From positions 1 to 51,518 of the forward strand of contig JAJYJW010000003.1 in assembly GCA_021789155.1 (NCBI GenBank): 51,518 bases of DNA, in the 5' to 3' direction. Under the pieces are notes generated by a model. It made no database searches and was not told the origin of the DNA. It was given only the letters and a program-made list of their open reading frames with translations. The DNA is from Microcaldota archaeon. GTDB taxonomy: Archaea; Micrarchaeota; Micrarchaeia; Micrarchaeales; CABMGC01. Positions within the stretch are counted from its first letter, which is position 1, and the number at the start of each line of letters is the position of its first letter. Below, piece by piece: positions 24,090 through 32,000 of the stretch. A program made the position numbers and the translations under genes.

Positions 24090-25225
24090 ACCGCATGAGC
24101 ATATTGGGAGACGCACTGACTTTGTACGCAAGGGAATTTCTCATATTCAAGAAAAACATTAACGTGTCAGTTGCGAGATCGGTAATGTTCCCGTTGGTAT
24201 TCATACTGCTCCTGGGGAACATAGGGAACACCTCGAAAAACCTGCCTGTTGCGATAGTCAATTACGACAACGGAATAAATTCCATCAAGTTCATTAATCT
24301 TCTAGAGGCCGCTAACATTGTTAGGGTGCTTAGCGTTACAAACCAGCAAAGCGCCCTGAATATGCTGTACATGGGCCAGGTTACGATGGTTATTGTCATA
24401 CCCCCTCATTTTGGAACCAACAACCAGGGTTCGCAAACTTTAACCACTTATCTTGATTCATCGGTTCCGTTCTCAACGACAATACTCGTAAACCAGGTAG
24501 AGCAAACGGCAAAACAGTTCGACGCACAAGTGCTGAGCAAGGGGATAAACTCTGCAAACATGCAGCAAAGCCCCACCACCTCTTTCAACGTCAATTACAC
24601 TTACGGCACTGCAAGCGACTACAAAGACTTCCTCATAGCGGGAGTTATGCTTTCCGTTGTTATCTTCGGGGCGCTATGGAGCGGAGGATTCACAATGCTT
24701 ACCGACAGGCAACTGGGCAACCTCAAGACATTCTTAGTAACTCCAATACACAGGTTCTCCATACTTCTGAGCAAGCTGGGCATGGGGGTAACGCAGTCTA
24801 CTATGGCAGGTATTTTCGCACTGGTGATAGGCATACTTGACGGCGGGCACATGGCATGCGGCCTATACGGAGTTGCATTGATATTCATGTTCATTGTGCT
24901 GGCTTCTATTGGATTCGGCGCCCTAGCGATAATACTCGCGACGCGAACCAGCAAAATAGAGACTTATTCGATAACAGGAACCATGATAATGATGCCGATG
25001 TGGTTCCTTTCCGGCGCGTTTTCGCCTACGAACACGTTCCCGCCATGGCTTCAGTTCCTCAGTGCGATAGACCCGCTTACGTACGCTGTAGACGGAGTAA
25101 GGTATTTATTCCTCAAAGGATTCATACCAACGAGCGTGCTAATTACGGATGTTGTGGTCTTGATAATATTCAGCGTCATCTCGCTCATAGCGAGCGTATT
25201 GCTTTTCAAAAATACTATAGAATAG
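24086..25225 (+). CDS. ABC-2 type transporter permease
   Basis: A membrane subunit of 379 residues: one N-terminal TM helix (about 30-50), a soluble extracytoplasmic domain of about 150 residues, then five TM helices from about residue 180. The segment MMPMWFLSGAFSPTNTFPPW is the typical ABC-2 hydrophobic motif before the last helix. The start GTG overlaps the ATPase stop codon (GTGA), so translation is probably coupled; ATG 24095 is an alternative. The export substrate is unknown. Confidence 0.88.
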   Translation: MNRMSILGDALTLYAREFLIFKKNINVSVARSVMFPLVFILLLGNIGNTSKNLPVAIVNYDNGINSIKFINLLEAANIVRVLSVTNQQSALNMLYMGQVTMVIVIPPHFGTNNQGSQTLTTYLDSSVPFSTTILVNQVEQTAKQFDAQVLSKGINSANMQQSPTTSFNVNYTYGTASDYKDFLIAGVMLSVVIFGALWSGGFTMLTDRQLGNLKTFLVTPIHRFSILLSKLGMGVTQSTMAGIFALVIGILDGGHMACGLYGVALIFMFIVLASIGFGALAIILATRTSKIETYSITGTMIMMPMWFLSGAFSPTNTFPPWLQFLSAIDPLTYAVDGVRYLFLKGFIPTSVLITDVVVLIIFSVISLIASVLLFKNTIE

Positions 25226-25235
25226 ATGTGAAATT

Positions 25236-26843
25236 ATGGACAAATTCTCGATATTGCGGATTTTCATTGCAATCCAAATGCTAGCAGGAATAACGTTTGC
25301 AGGGGCGTTATCGGTAGTAAATCTCAACGTGAATCCCGCAATAATAACCGCGGGAAGCAACGTCACGCTAACCTTCCAGCTATACGATTCTTACACGAGG
25401 ACATTAAGCAACGTTAACCTGTATGCATCTTCTGGATATCCATTGCTCAACGTGAGCCCTTCCACGATCAGCTTCATAACGAGCATAGGGCAGGGCATAT
25501 ACGGGGGGTCTACTACCTACTTCAAGTACAAGCTTCACATCCCGTCTGACGTCAACACTGGCACTTACGTATTCAACATAAGCGCAAACTACCAGACAGA
25601 CATAGCCACGACCACCGGTTCTGGAACTACCACCACCTCTACTACGGAGCAATCCATAATGCCGATATTGCTGTACATACGCGGAAATCCTGAGATATCC
25701 GCGACTGCGAGCAGCATAAGCCCGCAACTCGATCCCGGCAGCTCATCCCAAGCAGTATTCACATTATACAACACAGGCGGAGGCGATGCGAAGAACGTGA
25801 GCGTAACGCTGCATAACACGAAGAACATAAGCGTTGTAGGCACTGCCACGCAATTCATAGGAAGCATAGCAAAGGGATCTTCGCAGCAAGTTAGCACCAG
25901 CCTGATAGCGAGCCAGAATCTGGTAAACGACACTTACGTAATACCGATAACAGTGCGCTATTCGTCCGATTATGGCGAGAATTTCACTTACAACTCGACA
26001 ATACCGATTAGCGTTGCCATAAACCAGCCGCGAATAGTCATCCAGACTACCGGAGCGAATCCCGCTCAATTGCTCAACGGCTACAACCAAACGCTCTACA
26101 TAGCTGTTGAGAACGTAGGTACTGGCGCTGCCAGAAACGTTACGGTGGCTTTTACCCCAGATAGCAACGTAGAAGTGCAGGGTTCGGTTAACAAGTTCTT
26201 CATAGGAACCATACCTGCGGGATCATCAAGCCAGCAGACGTTGCTGATATTCGCTAAGAACGGGGCAAGCAACGCGACGATACACACTTATTCTACTTAC
26301 TATGCAGACAACTATCGTGCTCTGATGAATAGCTCGCAGAATCTCGAGCTGAACATAGAGAAATCAGCGCAGTTCAAGATAACCTCAGAATCGTCGCTTA
26401 TGCAACCGGGCTCCAGCAGCACCCCATTGAGAGTGACAATACAAAACACCGGCAACATAGCAGCAAGCGGCATACAGCTGAGCCTTCAGACCACTTACCC
26501 TATAGCCCCTGTTGACGGGAACGCATATCTCGATCAGCTAGCGCCTGGACAAAGCGCAACGATATTGTTCCTGGTTAACGTGGACAGCAATGGAGAGCCA
26601 GCATCATATCCCATAACGGTGTACGAGACGTGGAAACAGAACAACAGCGCACCGAATCAGCAATTCTCCGGCTCGCAGCAGTATTCCGCAACGATAAATT
26701 CGGCTGCTGCCGCAGACATTGGCTCCGTATACACATTCGTAATAGCAGTTGCGGCGATAGCGATAATCTATTTCAGGTTCAAGAAAAAGATAGATCCGAA
26801 AATAGAAAAGTTAATGGGAATTGCGAGAAGGGCAAAGAAGTAA
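25236..26843 (+). CDS. COG1361-like surface protein (CARDB-type repeats) of the ABC operon
   Basis: 535 residues with an N-terminal signal peptide (1-22), beta-sandwich repeats (NTGGGDAKNVSVTL, NVGTGAARNVTVAF and NTGNIAASGIQLSL mark three similar domains) and a C-terminal TM helix (about 497-517) with a basic tail. It is rich in N-x-S/T sequons. Archaeal ABC-2 exporter operons often carry a COG1361 (S-layer related) protein of this form, and here it begins 10 nt after the permease stop. It may extend the exporter outside the cell or be its partner; the function is inferred from context. Confidence 0.8.
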   Translation: MDKFSILRIFIAIQMLAGITFAGALSVVNLNVNPAIITAGSNVTLTFQLYDSYTRTLSNVNLYASSGYPLLNVSPSTISFITSIGQGIYGGSTTYFKYKLHIPSDVNTGTYVFNISANYQTDIATTTGSGTTTTSTTEQSIMPILLYIRGNPEISATASSISPQLDPGSSSQAVFTLYNTGGGDAKNVSVTLHNTKNISVVGTATQFIGSIAKGSSQQVSTSLIASQNLVNDTYVIPITVRYSSDYGENFTYNSTIPISVAINQPRIVIQTTGANPAQLLNGYNQTLYIAVENVGTGAARNVTVAFTPDSNVEVQGSVNKFFIGTIPAGSSSQQTLLIFAKNGASNATIHTYSTYYADNYRALMNSSQNLELNIEKSAQFKITSESSLMQPGSSSTPLRVTIQNTGNIAASGIQLSLQTTYPIAPVDGNAYLDQLAPGQSATILFLVNVDSNGEPASYPITVYETWKQNNSAPNQQFSGSQQYSATINSAAAADIGSVYTFVIAVAAIAIIYFRFKKKIDPKIEKLMGIARRAKK

Positions 26844-26849
26844 AGTTAG

Positions 26850-26876
26850 CTTGCACATCAGATTACGATGTGCAAG
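26850..26876. repeat. Perfect 10-bp inverted repeat at convergent gene junction
   Basis: CTTGCACATC (26850-26859) and GATGTGCAAG (26867-26876) pair perfectly around AGATTAC. It lies between the two convergent stops and extends into the last codons of the VIT1-family gene. This is the longest of the gene-end hairpins in the window. Confidence 0.6.
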
Positions 26877-27817
26877 TAAACTCTTGCGAAAGTCCCGACT
26901 AGTATGGTGGAAAAAGCAGCACCCAAAGAGATAAGTATGTTCTCCGTCGCACCGTGCCTGATGCTCGTATCGCTGAGTATGCCTACTATTACAGACGTGG
27001 CGAAAAGCACCAAAGTTGCCATCAATATCGAAGCGAGCATGCCGACATAACCTGATAATCCAAGCACGAACGGAACTATGGGAACCATAGCGCCCCCGAA
27101 ATAGAACACACCAGTAAAGTACGCCTCGCTCAATGGAACTGTATGCAACTCATGCGAGCCATCGGGTATTGCTCTCGATACCTTCCTCTGCGAACTTGCG
27201 GATACGTAAGAACCGCCTGCCATCGACAGGGTGCCAGCGATCGCCACTATCACTCCGCCAAGTATGACTATTGTAGGATTAGTTGTTATTGCGGCAAAGC
27301 CTACCACTGCGCCTAAAACTTCTACAAGACCATCGTTTAGCCCGAAGATTATCGATTTCGTATAATCCAATCCGCCCCCATACTCTTCCAGTTCCCTTAT
27401 GAGCGCGGATTTGTGCCTGCCCTCGTCTGCCATAATGCCAGAAACTATCCTGCGCACTTGGGATCTGTGCGGACTTATCGCTTCCGCGACCGCATATCTG
27501 TTTATCAGCTTCTTTTCGCGCATTTCAAGCAGCTTTATGAGGAACACGTGACCCAGAAGCGTTCTTGCCAAAGAGTACAGAAATGCCTTGGCCTTCAGCC
27601 TGGGGCCTGCCCTGCCAACGATGTACCTTTTTTGCTCTATCTTGGCCCATCTGTCAAGGTGCTCTGATTCCTTGCCGGAAAGTTTCGAAAGAAGCTTGTG
27701 CAGGTCTTTATGATATTCCCTGCGGAGAAGAGAGTTGTATATGAACACGTTCTCGAGCTCGTATTTTATGATGCGGCGCTGGATGCGTTGAACATCATGG
27801 TTTTTGCTTGCGCTCAT
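26858..27817 (-). CDS. Ferritin-like domain fused to VIT1/CCC1 iron-manganese transporter
   Basis: 319 residues. The first 150 form a ferritin-like (rubrerythrin-type) helical bundle with acidic/His pairs such as KESEHLDRW and MADEGRHKSALIREL. The rest is the VIT1 transporter, starting KSIIFGLNDGLVEVLGAVVGFA, with helices through to the C-terminus, and GGSYVSASSQRK matches the family motif. The family moves Fe2+ or Mn2+ across membranes, and the bundle probably binds the metal. ATG 27817 follows a minus-strand TATA-like GCATTATACTGC, read in reverse, about 28 nt upstream. Iron handling is relevant if the host habitat is metal-rich and acidic, which is an inference. Confidence 0.88.
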   Translation of the reverse strand: MSASKNHDVQRIQRRIIKYELENVFIYNSLLRREYHKDLHKLLSKLSGKESEHLDRWAKIEQKRYIVGRAGPRLKAKAFLYSLARTLLGHVFLIKLLEMREKKLINRYAVAEAISPHRSQVRRIVSGIMADEGRHKSALIRELEEYGGGLDYTKSIIFGLNDGLVEVLGAVVGFAAITTNPTIVILGGVIVAIAGTLSMAGGSYVSASSQRKVSRAIPDGSHELHTVPLSEAYFTGVFYFGGAMVPIVPFVLGLSGYVGMLASILMATLVLFATSVIVGILSDTSIRHGATENILISLGAAFSTILVGTFARVYLHIVI

Positions 27818-27884
27818 TCAATCACACGTAGGTACTATGCATTATACTGCAACTATTTTATACTGCTGCCCATGCATATATCTG

Positions 27885-28445
27885 GTGATTCCGTTGCACT
27901 TTTCCGATTACTCCTATTCTGGCAGGAATACGCACAAGGAGGTGGAGGAATTGGTCAGAAATTCGCGAGAAGTTCTCGTTGTATCGCCGTACATCGATGA
28001 ATATTACGCGAGGTTCCTTTCGAACACGGGAAAGAAAAGGATATGCATAATCGCGTCTTCAGTTAAACCAGATGCGAGAAAAATCATAGAAAACGGACAT
28101 TTTGATGCAGAATCTGTACTTGCGATTTCGATTTTCGCGACATGCACTGCGATCTCATATTCAATGAACATAACGGTACTGCTCGCATTCTTCGCGATAT
28201 TGTCAATGCTAGAAGCCCGCTCGTTCTATCTCAAGCTTTCAGGCAACAGAAACATAGCGCTGAAAGTTCCCAAAAAATTCGTTCATGCGAAGATGTACAT
28301 AGGCGAAAAGAAGGCGATAGTCGGCTCAGCCAACCTGACGTATGCGGGAATGCACAGAAACATAGAGCACATAGACGTTACAAAAGACAAAGGCAGGATC
28401 GACTCGCTGCGTAAGCAATTCTGGAAATTGTGGGATAAAAATTGA
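27885..28445 (+). CDS. PLD-like (HKD) protein interrupted by a hydrophobic hairpin
   Basis: 187 residues from GTG 27885, chosen because a TATA box (CTATTTTATACTG, about 27852-27864) lies about 27 nt upstream; the frame is open further left to an ATG at 27804. The C-terminal half has one HKD motif: VHAKMYIG (H134, K136) followed by IVGSANLT. The motif's Asp is not clear, and one residue is missing compared with classical PLD spacing. Between the beta strand RICIIASS and the HKD strand lies a hydrophobic pair of helices (about 77-111), which would put the protein in a membrane. Only one HKD is present, so a dimer would be needed for catalysis. Confidence 0.68.
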   Translation: MIPLHFSDYSYSGRNTHKEVEELVRNSREVLVVSPYIDEYYARFLSNTGKKRICIIASSVKPDARKIIENGHFDAESVLAISIFATCTAISYSMNITVLLAFFAILSMLEARSFYLKLSGNRNIALKVPKKFVHAKMYIGEKKAIVGSANLTYAGMHRNIEHIDVTKDKGRIDSLRKQFWKLWDKN

Positions 28446-28503
28446 TTTTGTCGATTAGTCGCTTACAGAGAACGATTTTAAACGTTACATGTAAAATAGA
28501 AAT

Positions 28504-29646
28504 ATGGCAGAGGAATTGGTAGTCACGCCTTGGGAAGTAAAAGGCAAGGTAGACTATGACAAGTTGATAAAACAGTTCGGAACGTCTCCAATAACTGCGG
28601 AGCTTGAGAAATCGCTCGTGAGCGTAACCGGAGAAGACAACATATTTCTGCGCAGGAAGCTGTTCTATTCTCACAGGGATCTGGACAAAGCGATTGCGGA
28701 TTTCAAAGGCGGGAAGGGGATATACCTCTATACCGGAGTAGGTCCGTCAAACCCAATGCACATAGGCCACCTTGTTCCTTTCTTTTTCACTAAATGGCTC
28801 CAGGAAAAGTTCGGCGTCAACCTTTACATTCAGGTCACCGATGACGAAAAATTCGTGTTCAAGAGGGAAAGGACCCTCGAGCACATAACGAAAGTAGCTG
28901 ACGACGACATAAGAAACATAGCCGCTGTAGGATTCGATCCTGACAAAACCTTCATATTCAAGGATACCGAATACATCGACCATATATACAAGCTGGCGCT
29001 GAAGGTATCGCGAGAGATGAACTATTCGCAGGTTAAATCCGTATTCGGATTCAACAACATGACTAACGTTGGCCTTATGTTCTTCCCATCGCTTGAGATA
29101 GTGCCCACAATGTTCGAGAAAAAGCGTTGCCTTATACCAGACGCCATAGATCAGGACCCTTACTGGAGGCTGCAGAGGGACATGGCAGAAAAGCTCGGCT
29201 ACCACAAAGCAGCGCAGATTCATTCAAAGTTCATACCTCCGCTTACCGGAGTAGAAGGAAAGATGAGCGCTTCGAAGCCAGAAACCGCGATTTATCTGAC
29301 AGACGACGAAAAAACCGTAAAGAGCAAGATAATGAAATACGCTTTCTCTGGAGGCCAGGAGAGCGTGGAAATGCACAGGAAGCTGGGAGGGAATGTTGAC
29401 GTTGACGTATCGTTCCTATGGCTGCGCGATTTCTTCGAGCCTGACGATGAAAAGATGGCCCAGATAGAGAAAGACTATAGAAGCGGGAAGATGCTTACTG
29501 GCGAGTTGAAGCAGATGCTCGTTGATAAGGTCAACGCCCTCCTCACAAAACACAGGGCAAACAAGGAAAAGGCAGATTCCGCCATAGAGAAGATAAAGTA
29601 CAGCGGAAAGCTCGCGCAGAAGATGTGGGAAACCACATTCGAATAG
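28504..29646 (+). CDS. trpS: Tryptophanyl-tRNA synthetase (archaeal/eukaryal type)
   Basis: Class I synthetase of 380 residues. GPSNPMHIGHL contains the HIGH motif, the KMSAS signature is in GVEGKMSASKPE, and AIDQDPYWRLQRD and HSKFIPPL are hallmark archaeal/eukaryal TrpRS segments. The N-terminal extension (PWEVKGKVDYDKLIKQFG) is also typical of this branch. A TATA box (GATTTTAAAC, 28474-28483) is 26 nt before ATG 28504. The gene is convergent with the SelB-like gene, 1 nt apart, with CGAAT/ATTCG (29640-29655) over both stops. Confidence 0.96.
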   Translation: MAEELVVTPWEVKGKVDYDKLIKQFGTSPITAELEKSLVSVTGEDNIFLRRKLFYSHRDLDKAIADFKGGKGIYLYTGVGPSNPMHIGHLVPFFFTKWLQEKFGVNLYIQVTDDEKFVFKRERTLEHITKVADDDIRNIAAVGFDPDKTFIFKDTEYIDHIYKLALKVSREMNYSQVKSVFGFNNMTNVGLMFFPSLEIVPTMFEKKRCLIPDAIDQDPYWRLQRDMAEKLGYHKAAQIHSKFIPPLTGVEGKMSASKPETAIYLTDDEKTVKSKIMKYAFSGGQESVEMHRKLGGNVDVDVSFLWLRDFFEPDDEKMAQIEKDYRSGKMLTGELKQMLVDKVNALLTKHRANKEKADSAIEKIKYSGKLAQKMWETTFE

Positions 29647-29647
29647 G

Positions 29648-30547
29648 CTAATTCGCAGACAGTATCGAGCATGCTGCGAAGATCCTGGGCTTTTTATCGC
29701 GTATGAGCAGGCATTCGTCCCCCGCAGCAAGAGGCAGCTGCTTTTCCAACTTCAGCGTAATTTCGTCGCCGCTTACGGAATCCACCTTAACTATTGATTC
29801 GGAGAAATTCGACACAATAGAGTATCTGCCGCCTGCCTGCACGTCTTCCTTGTTTACCTCGCTAAGCTTCATTTTTACCTTAACCACAGTTACTTTCGGC
29901 ACTTGCTTTGTTGTAAGAAGATCGCCTTTGCTTATCCTGTCATATTCTATCCCTTTCAGCGCAACCCCGACTCTCGTTCCGGTGTCTGCCTCATTCACGT
30001 CAACATCGTGGCTTTGAATGCTCTTGATCATGACCAGATTGCCATCGGTGTGGTACAATTCCTGGTGCACTGTGAGCTTGCCCTTTGTTACAACGCCCAA
30101 TGCCACTGACCCTATCCCCTTTACTGGGAATGCCTTGTCTATGTCTATCCTGACGTCTTCTCCAGCTGACTCCTTCCCATGCGAGATTATCGAAGCTAGC
30201 AACGAGTCTTTTCCAAGAACCTCGAAATTCTGTATCTTAAGATTTTTAACATAATCGTCAACCGAGTTGTCATCGGTGAATATTATTCTCTTGCCAAGCA
30301 AAGCTGCGCCTATCAGCACTTCTCCGAACGCGCTGTTTATTTCCCTTGTGCTTATGACGACTTGCGAAGAGAGAAGAAGGCATTCTGCCAGAGAGCCGAA
30401 TTTCTCATCGATCGATGCTGGCATAAGCCCAACTATCGTGCCTTCGCCAAGCTTTCTAGTGTAGATGTTTATGCTGCCTTCTGGGCTGCCCTTGCCTATG
30501 AAATCTGCAAGGGTTTTGTCAATAGGTATTGCTATTACTACGTTCAT
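29648..30547 (-). CDS. EF-Tu/SelB-like protein without a functional GTPase domain
   Basis: 299 residues. The C-terminal 180 match domains 2 and 3 of EF-Tu/SelB-type factors: DKAFPVKGIGSVALGVVTKG, then DVDVNEADTGTRVGVALKGI and RISKGDLL. The N-terminal 120 residues occupy the G-domain position, but no P-loop, DxxG or NKxD motif is present, so it should not hydrolyse GTP by the usual route. Archaea are known to encode such pseudo-GTPase relatives of SelB (EF-Tu domain 2 proteins). Its role is unknown; a link to selenocysteine is not supported here. ATG 30547 is the only good start. Confidence 0.75.
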   Translation of the reverse strand: MNVVIAIPIDKTLADFIGKGSPEGSINIYTRKLGEGTIVGLMPASIDEKFGSLAECLLLSSQVVISTREINSAFGEVLIGAALLGKRIIFTDDNSVDDYVKNLKIQNFEVLGKDSLLASIISHGKESAGEDVRIDIDKAFPVKGIGSVALGVVTKGKLTVHQELYHTDGNLVMIKSIQSHDVDVNEADTGTRVGVALKGIEYDRISKGDLLTTKQVPKVTVVKVKMKLSEVNKEDVQAGGRYSIVSNFSESIVKVDSVSGDEITLKLEKQLPLAAGDECLLIRDKKPRIFAACSILSAN

Positions 30548-30589
30548 TTGAACACTATGGGATGATTACAAAGTCTCATTTCAAAATAT

Positions 30590-31324
30590 TTATACGTTTG
30601 CGTAAACCACCCTTTCGACTTCTCCCTTGCACAACCTTACGATTTCCTTCGCAAGCTCAAGGGTAGCGTCAATCTGCCTTGGATATTCGTTTCTGCCCAC
30701 GACCAGAGGCAATTCCGTGCATCCGAGCAGCAGCACGTCTCTCGTTCCCACAAGCCCGTTTAATGCGTGGTTGACGAACTTTCGCGATTCCTCGATATTT
30801 TCTGCCTTGACTCCGTATATCGCCTTTGTCACCAATGCCTGCACGTCAGGCTCAGGCACAGTGAACTTCACGTGTGCTGCAGACAATGCATCCTGGTATA
30901 TTTGCGAGTATATCGCACCTTCCGTAGCAAGTATGACTACTCTGTCTACATCTGCGAATTCGCTTCTCACCGCGTCAACCGCAAGGTTCACCATGTTAGG
31001 GAAGCTGAAATTTGAGTACTTTTCCTCTAGCTTGCAGACTATTTTCTCGTGCCAATAATGTGCGGTATTGCAGGGCATTGCTATCACTTCTGCTCCCTGC
31101 TTAAGCAGAGATTCTGCGGATTCGCACAGCTTAGGCAATGGCGATATACCATTCCCCAGCAAGGCCGCGGTTCTGTCCGGAGTGCTGCACATCATGTTCA
31201 CTACCATGTCGATATGCTGCTGGTCATTTTTCGCATTTGTGAGAAGGTTTACCTTGTTCACGAAATCGAGAGTTGCAGCAGGGCCCATTCCGCCCATGAC
31301 TCCCAAGGTTTTGTTTCTAGACAT
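30590..31324 (-). CDS. Aspartate/glutamate racemase family protein
   Basis: Cofactor-independent racemase fold of 244 residues from ATG 31324. The two catalytic cysteines are C85 in MPCNTAH and C202 in LGCTELPL; GVMGGMGPAAT at 8-18 is the N-terminal signature of aspartate racemase. It should interconvert L- and D-Asp or Glu. The start is supported by AGGTGA seven nt before ATG 31324; this ribosome site overlaps the stop of the upstream VanX-like gene, so the two are co-transcribed. The open frame reaches 31354, but the extra ten residues overlap the upstream gene and lack a ribosome site. Confidence 0.88.
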   Translation of the reverse strand: MSRNKTLGVMGGMGPAATLDFVNKVNLLTNAKNDQQHIDMVVNMMCSTPDRTAALLGNGISPLPKLCESAESLLKQGAEVIAMPCNTAHYWHEKIVCKLEEKYSNFSFPNMVNLAVDAVRSEFADVDRVVILATEGAIYSQIYQDALSAAHVKFTVPEPDVQALVTKAIYGVKAENIEESRKFVNHALNGLVGTRDVLLLGCTELPLVVGRNEYPRQIDATLELAKEIVRLCKGEVERVVYANV

Positions 31325-31331
31325 CGTCATT

Positions 31332-32000
31332 TCACCTGCCGTCGTATAGCGCATTGCTCTTTTTCATTGCCCCGGCCCATCTTCTATCTCCATAGGACCA
31401 ATGCCACCATTCCCTAGGGTTGCCTACGAAACCAGCATCGGTCATGACCTTTATCAGCATGTTCCTGTTCTCTTTTGCTTTCCCAGTGACCTTTTCCGAC
31501 AGCATGTACGATTTCTCGTCTGCAGAATTGACAGGGGTGCCCATGTCCAATTCATTGTCATGCTCGTCAGCAACAGTCAGGTCGAGTGCGCCGCCGGTAG
31601 TGTGAGGTGGAACTACTCTTGGGTTCGCAACCCATCGGTCTGTTTCCTTGGCAACCTCTTCATCGTCCCAATCTGAATGCTGCCTCTTAAAGTCATCGAA
31701 ATACTGCTGCCAAATCTGGCGCTGCGCAGACATTGGCCTATACGAGTCTATTATCTTGAAACGCATGCCATTTGGCAATGTTCCCTGTGCTGATACCAGC
31801 ATTCTTGCTACGGTTTCCCTCGAATAGCACGTGTTTTCAGGGAGGTTTTGCAGTTTCCTTGAGGTTTCCTCAATCTCTATTATGAACTTGTCAGATGCAT
31901 CTGAAAGATTCACCAGCTTCTCTCCGTTATCGATAATTGCGATTTTCATCAGCTCGTCGTTGGTGAAAACTGGCGCTACGGCTCCTTTTTCCGTGCTCAT
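31332..32000 (-). CDS. vanX: D-alanyl-D-alanine dipeptidase (VanX/DdpX, peptidase M15D)
   Basis: 222 residues with every VanX active-site element: R88 in DSYRP, zinc ligands H133 and D140 in PPHTTGGALDLTV, the general base E197 and the third zinc ligand H200 in EWWHW. The family cleaves D-Ala-D-Ala dipeptide. No signal peptide is visible, so it should act in the cytoplasm. Its ATG overlaps the stop of the upstream unknown gene (ATGA), and the racemase gene follows 7 nt downstream; all three form one operon. An archaeon is not expected to make peptidoglycan, so the substrate may be imported bacterial dipeptide or another D-amino-acid peptide. Transfer from bacteria is likely but unproven. Confidence 0.88.
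   Translation of the reverse strand: MSTEKGAVAPVFTNDELMKIAIIDNGEKLVNLSDASDKFIIEIEETSRKLQNLPENTCYSRETVARMLVSAQGTLPNGMRFKIIDSYRPMSAQRQIWQQYFDDFKRQHSDWDDEEVAKETDRWVANPRVVPPHTTGGALDLTVADEHDNELDMGTPVNSADEKSYMLSEKVTGKAKENRNMLIKVMTDAGFVGNPREWWHWSYGDRRWAGAMKKSNALYDGR

Noticed and set aside
29648-30547. SelB-like gene taken as evidence for selenocysteine coding
   Set aside because: No GTPase motifs, no SECIS element or in-frame UGA seen; the EF-Tu domain 2 relatives are found in archaea without selenocysteine.
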